Part shown: in pieces, positions 62,748 to 64,000 of the stretch
Numbering within the stretch: the stretch's first letter is position 1
Layout of the letters: each line of letters begins with the position of its first letter
Assembly: GCF_025567625.1 (NCBI RefSeq)
Contig: NZ_JAOQJC010000016.1
Location: forward strand, 62,001-126,000
Origin: Paenibacillus sp. J5C2022
GTDB lineage: Bacteria; Bacillota; Bacilli; Paenibacillales; Paenibacillaceae
DNA: 64,000 nucleotides
Direction of reading: 5' to 3'
Translations under genes and position numbers: made by a program
Notes under the pieces: model-generated
What the model saw: only the letters and a program-made list of their open reading frames with translations
The model's database searches: none
Told to the model about the DNA's origin: nothing

Positions 62748-62797
62748 CAAGAGGCCTTCCCGCAAGCCATTCACAAGCATGCCGGAAAGGCCTCTTG
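62748..62797. other. Stable hairpin without a T-run
   Basis: CAAGAGGCCTT and AAGGCCTCTTG form a perfect 11-bp stem around a 28-nt loop. It lies between convergent genes but lacks a U-tract on either strand, so it is not a typical terminator. Confidence 0.6.
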
Positions 62798-62912
62798 CGC
62801 TCGGCGGAGCTAGACCAAAGTCGAGTCCAGCTTTACTTCCCGGGCTGGATTCCGATCCTTGACCGGCGAGGTATGCTGAATGAGACCGAATCCGACCGCA
62901 AGCTGGCCCAGC

Positions 62913-63854
62913 TTAGCCGGGTTGGACTTCGAAGTCGGGGTCCCACTTGTACTTCTCTTCATGGATGCGCATGACTTCATTGTACAGAGGTGTGGACGAC
63001 GTGACGTGGCTGCGGACGTGGCGGTACAGCCTCAAGAATCGTTCCTTGGGCAGCAGTCGCGCATAGCGCAGCAGCAAGTAAGGATACAGACTCATATATC
63101 TCCGCTTCCGAACGGCGGCTCCGGCGACCAGCGCCATAATGGCTTCGCCGTCCGAAAGCTTCAGTATATGCGATTCGTGCTGGAGCATATAGCGGAACGT
63201 GTTTTCCCTGATCAGGTCGCGCCTGATTTTGGCGATCTCGCCGATATAAGCAACAAGCTCGGCGTTGAAGCTCTCCATGAGCAGCTGCTCCAGCATAAGA
63301 TCCATATCCTTGCGCAGCCGGAACGTCTGCAGCAGCATGATTTGCTCGATGCGAAGCCTGTCATTCTGCACCAGCGAGCCGATCTCGCGCAGCATCTCGT
63401 ACGTACGAGGCTTGTCGCCCTGCTGGAACACTTCGACGGCAGACTGATGATCCCGATGCAAGCCGGCTGCGAGGCCGTTTTGGTGGCGCAAGAATAATTT
63501 TTCAAGCTGAGCGCGATGAAGTGCAGGGGTCGAGCGCTTCTGCATCGTCAATAATAGATACAGCAATGCGATGCCGACAGCAAGCAGCAATATCAATTCC
63601 CACAGACGTTCTGCAAGAACAAGACCGCCGCCGGTCAACAGGAGCAGAAGCAGCCTGGATCGCCAATGCGACCAGCTTACCCTCGCTGCGGCGTACTTTT
63701 CAACTGGGACTAACGCATGCTTGCCGCAAGAAGGGCACTGTTTTTCTCCTAGCACGGTGAACGCGCGGCATTTTCGACATAGCTTCAGCTTCTGGTAAGG
63801 ATGTTGGACGCGTTGATAAGGTCGCAGAGTGACAGGTGTTTTTTTAATCGTCAT
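62913..63854 (-). CDS. Zinc-ribbon membrane protein of unknown function
   Basis: This 313-residue protein has an N-terminal zinc ribbon (CRKCRAFTVLGEKQCPSCG at about 26-44), two close hydrophobic helices (about 66-105), and a long helical cytoplasmic-type C-terminal domain (about 115-300) without recognised motifs. It overlaps the preceding gene by 4 bp (ATGA). Function unknown. Confidence 0.7.
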   Translation of the reverse strand: MTIKKTPVTLRPYQRVQHPYQKLKLCRKCRAFTVLGEKQCPSCGKHALVPVEKYAAARVSWSHWRSRLLLLLLTGGGLVLAERLWELILLLAVGIALLYLLLTMQKRSTPALHRAQLEKLFLRHQNGLAAGLHRDHQSAVEVFQQGDKPRTYEMLREIGSLVQNDRLRIEQIMLLQTFRLRKDMDLMLEQLLMESFNAELVAYIGEIAKIRRDLIRENTFRYMLQHESHILKLSDGEAIMALVAGAAVRKRRYMSLYPYLLLRYARLLPKERFLRLYRHVRSHVTSSTPLYNEVMRIHEEKYKWDPDFEVQPG

Positions 63855-64000
63855 ACGTCGCTTTGCCCTCTTTTCAATATAGACAGCACGAGTCTGCCCA
63901 GTTGCTCCTGCGAAGGGGCTTGTTTCATTTTCAGGCGATAGCGGACGGTCAGATAAGCAATGAGTAGAACCTTTAGTCCCAGAATTACGTATATAACCAT
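63851..64000 (-). CDS. Small membrane protein, cut or ending at the window edge
   Basis: The minus-strand frame is open from the right edge. It reads VIYVILGLKVLLIAYLTVRY followed by a charged tail ending RGQSDV, and stops 4 bp inside the next gene. An ATG lies exactly at 64000, so it is either a complete 49-residue protein or the tail of a longer one. One membrane helix is evident. Confidence 0.55.
   Translation of the reverse strand: MVIYVILGLKVLLIAYLTVRYRLKMKQAPSQEQLGRLVLSILKRGQSDV

Overview
The window looks like chromosomal DNA of a Paenibacillus-type member of the Firmicutes. The clues are moderate GC, strong AGGAGG ribosome binding sites, frequent TTG and GTG starts, a giant S-layer-anchored (SLH) glycosidase, many AraC regulators, and Lsa-type ABC-F and VanY genes. 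No rRNA, tRNA, prophage, insertion sequence or CRISPR array was recognised.

Layout. (1) 1-10.3 kb is a plant-glycan locus: the end of an alpha-L-rhamnosidase, a three-gene CUT1 sugar importer without its ATPase, and a 1966-residue SLH-anchored surface protein with a GH42-like N-terminus. (2) 10.3-14.9 kb holds two phytanoyl-CoA-dioxygenase-like enzymes, two AraC regulators and a YdeI-like protein. (3) 14.9-28.6 kb is a sensing and envelope region: an ABC exporter with a GntR regulator, a VanY carboxypeptidase with a VanR/VanS-like pair, a second two-component pair, an Lsa-type ABC-F ribosome-protection gene behind a well-formed attenuator, and a giant hybrid kinase. (4) 28.6-37.7 kb holds LysR/NimT-like and AraC/deacetylase/deaminase sets, an SDR plus AMP-ligase pair, and YjiH. 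(5) 37.7-43.2 kb is accessory: an XRE/membrane pair, a decayed SLH gene, a Crp-type regulator, an AlkD-like protein, a 197-bp direct duplication with microsatellites, and a small nuclease-fold/winged-helix gene. (6) 43.2-50.9 kb is a staphyloxanthin-type C30 carotenoid cluster built around a CarH-like B12 photoreceptor. (7) 51-57.5 kb holds an operon of SDR, QueA paralogue, VOC protein and SufR-like regulator, a DUF3817-MFS fusion, and a UbiD decarboxylase. (8) 57.5-64 kb is repeat-rich, with a paralogue of the nuclease/winged-helix gene, a DHFR-like protein, an arylamine N-acetyltransferase, a MocR regulator, and a zinc-ribbon membrane protein at the edge.

How the parts work together. In the carotenoid block, CarH (W-x9-EH and E-x-H-x2-G motifs) should repress in the dark. 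Tandem 11-bp repeats containing its expected core (TnTACA on the complementary strand) cover the -10 box of the crtN operon, and a matching inverted pair lies between crtP and crtO, so light-induced pigment synthesis is likely. The diapophytoene synthase gene (crtM) is absent. The ABC-F gene has a 27-codon leader ORF whose stop codon abuts an intrinsic terminator, plus perfectly complementary segments able to form antiterminator and anti-antiterminator.

The most novel candidate is the pair of paralogous PD-(D/E)XK-like/winged-helix genes (42.0-42.7 and 58.4-59.0 kb). Each lies behind a promoter-proximal terminator-like hairpin and is embedded in non-coding repeats. Gene starts were chosen from ribosome binding sites and family lengths. 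Functions are inferred from motifs read by eye.
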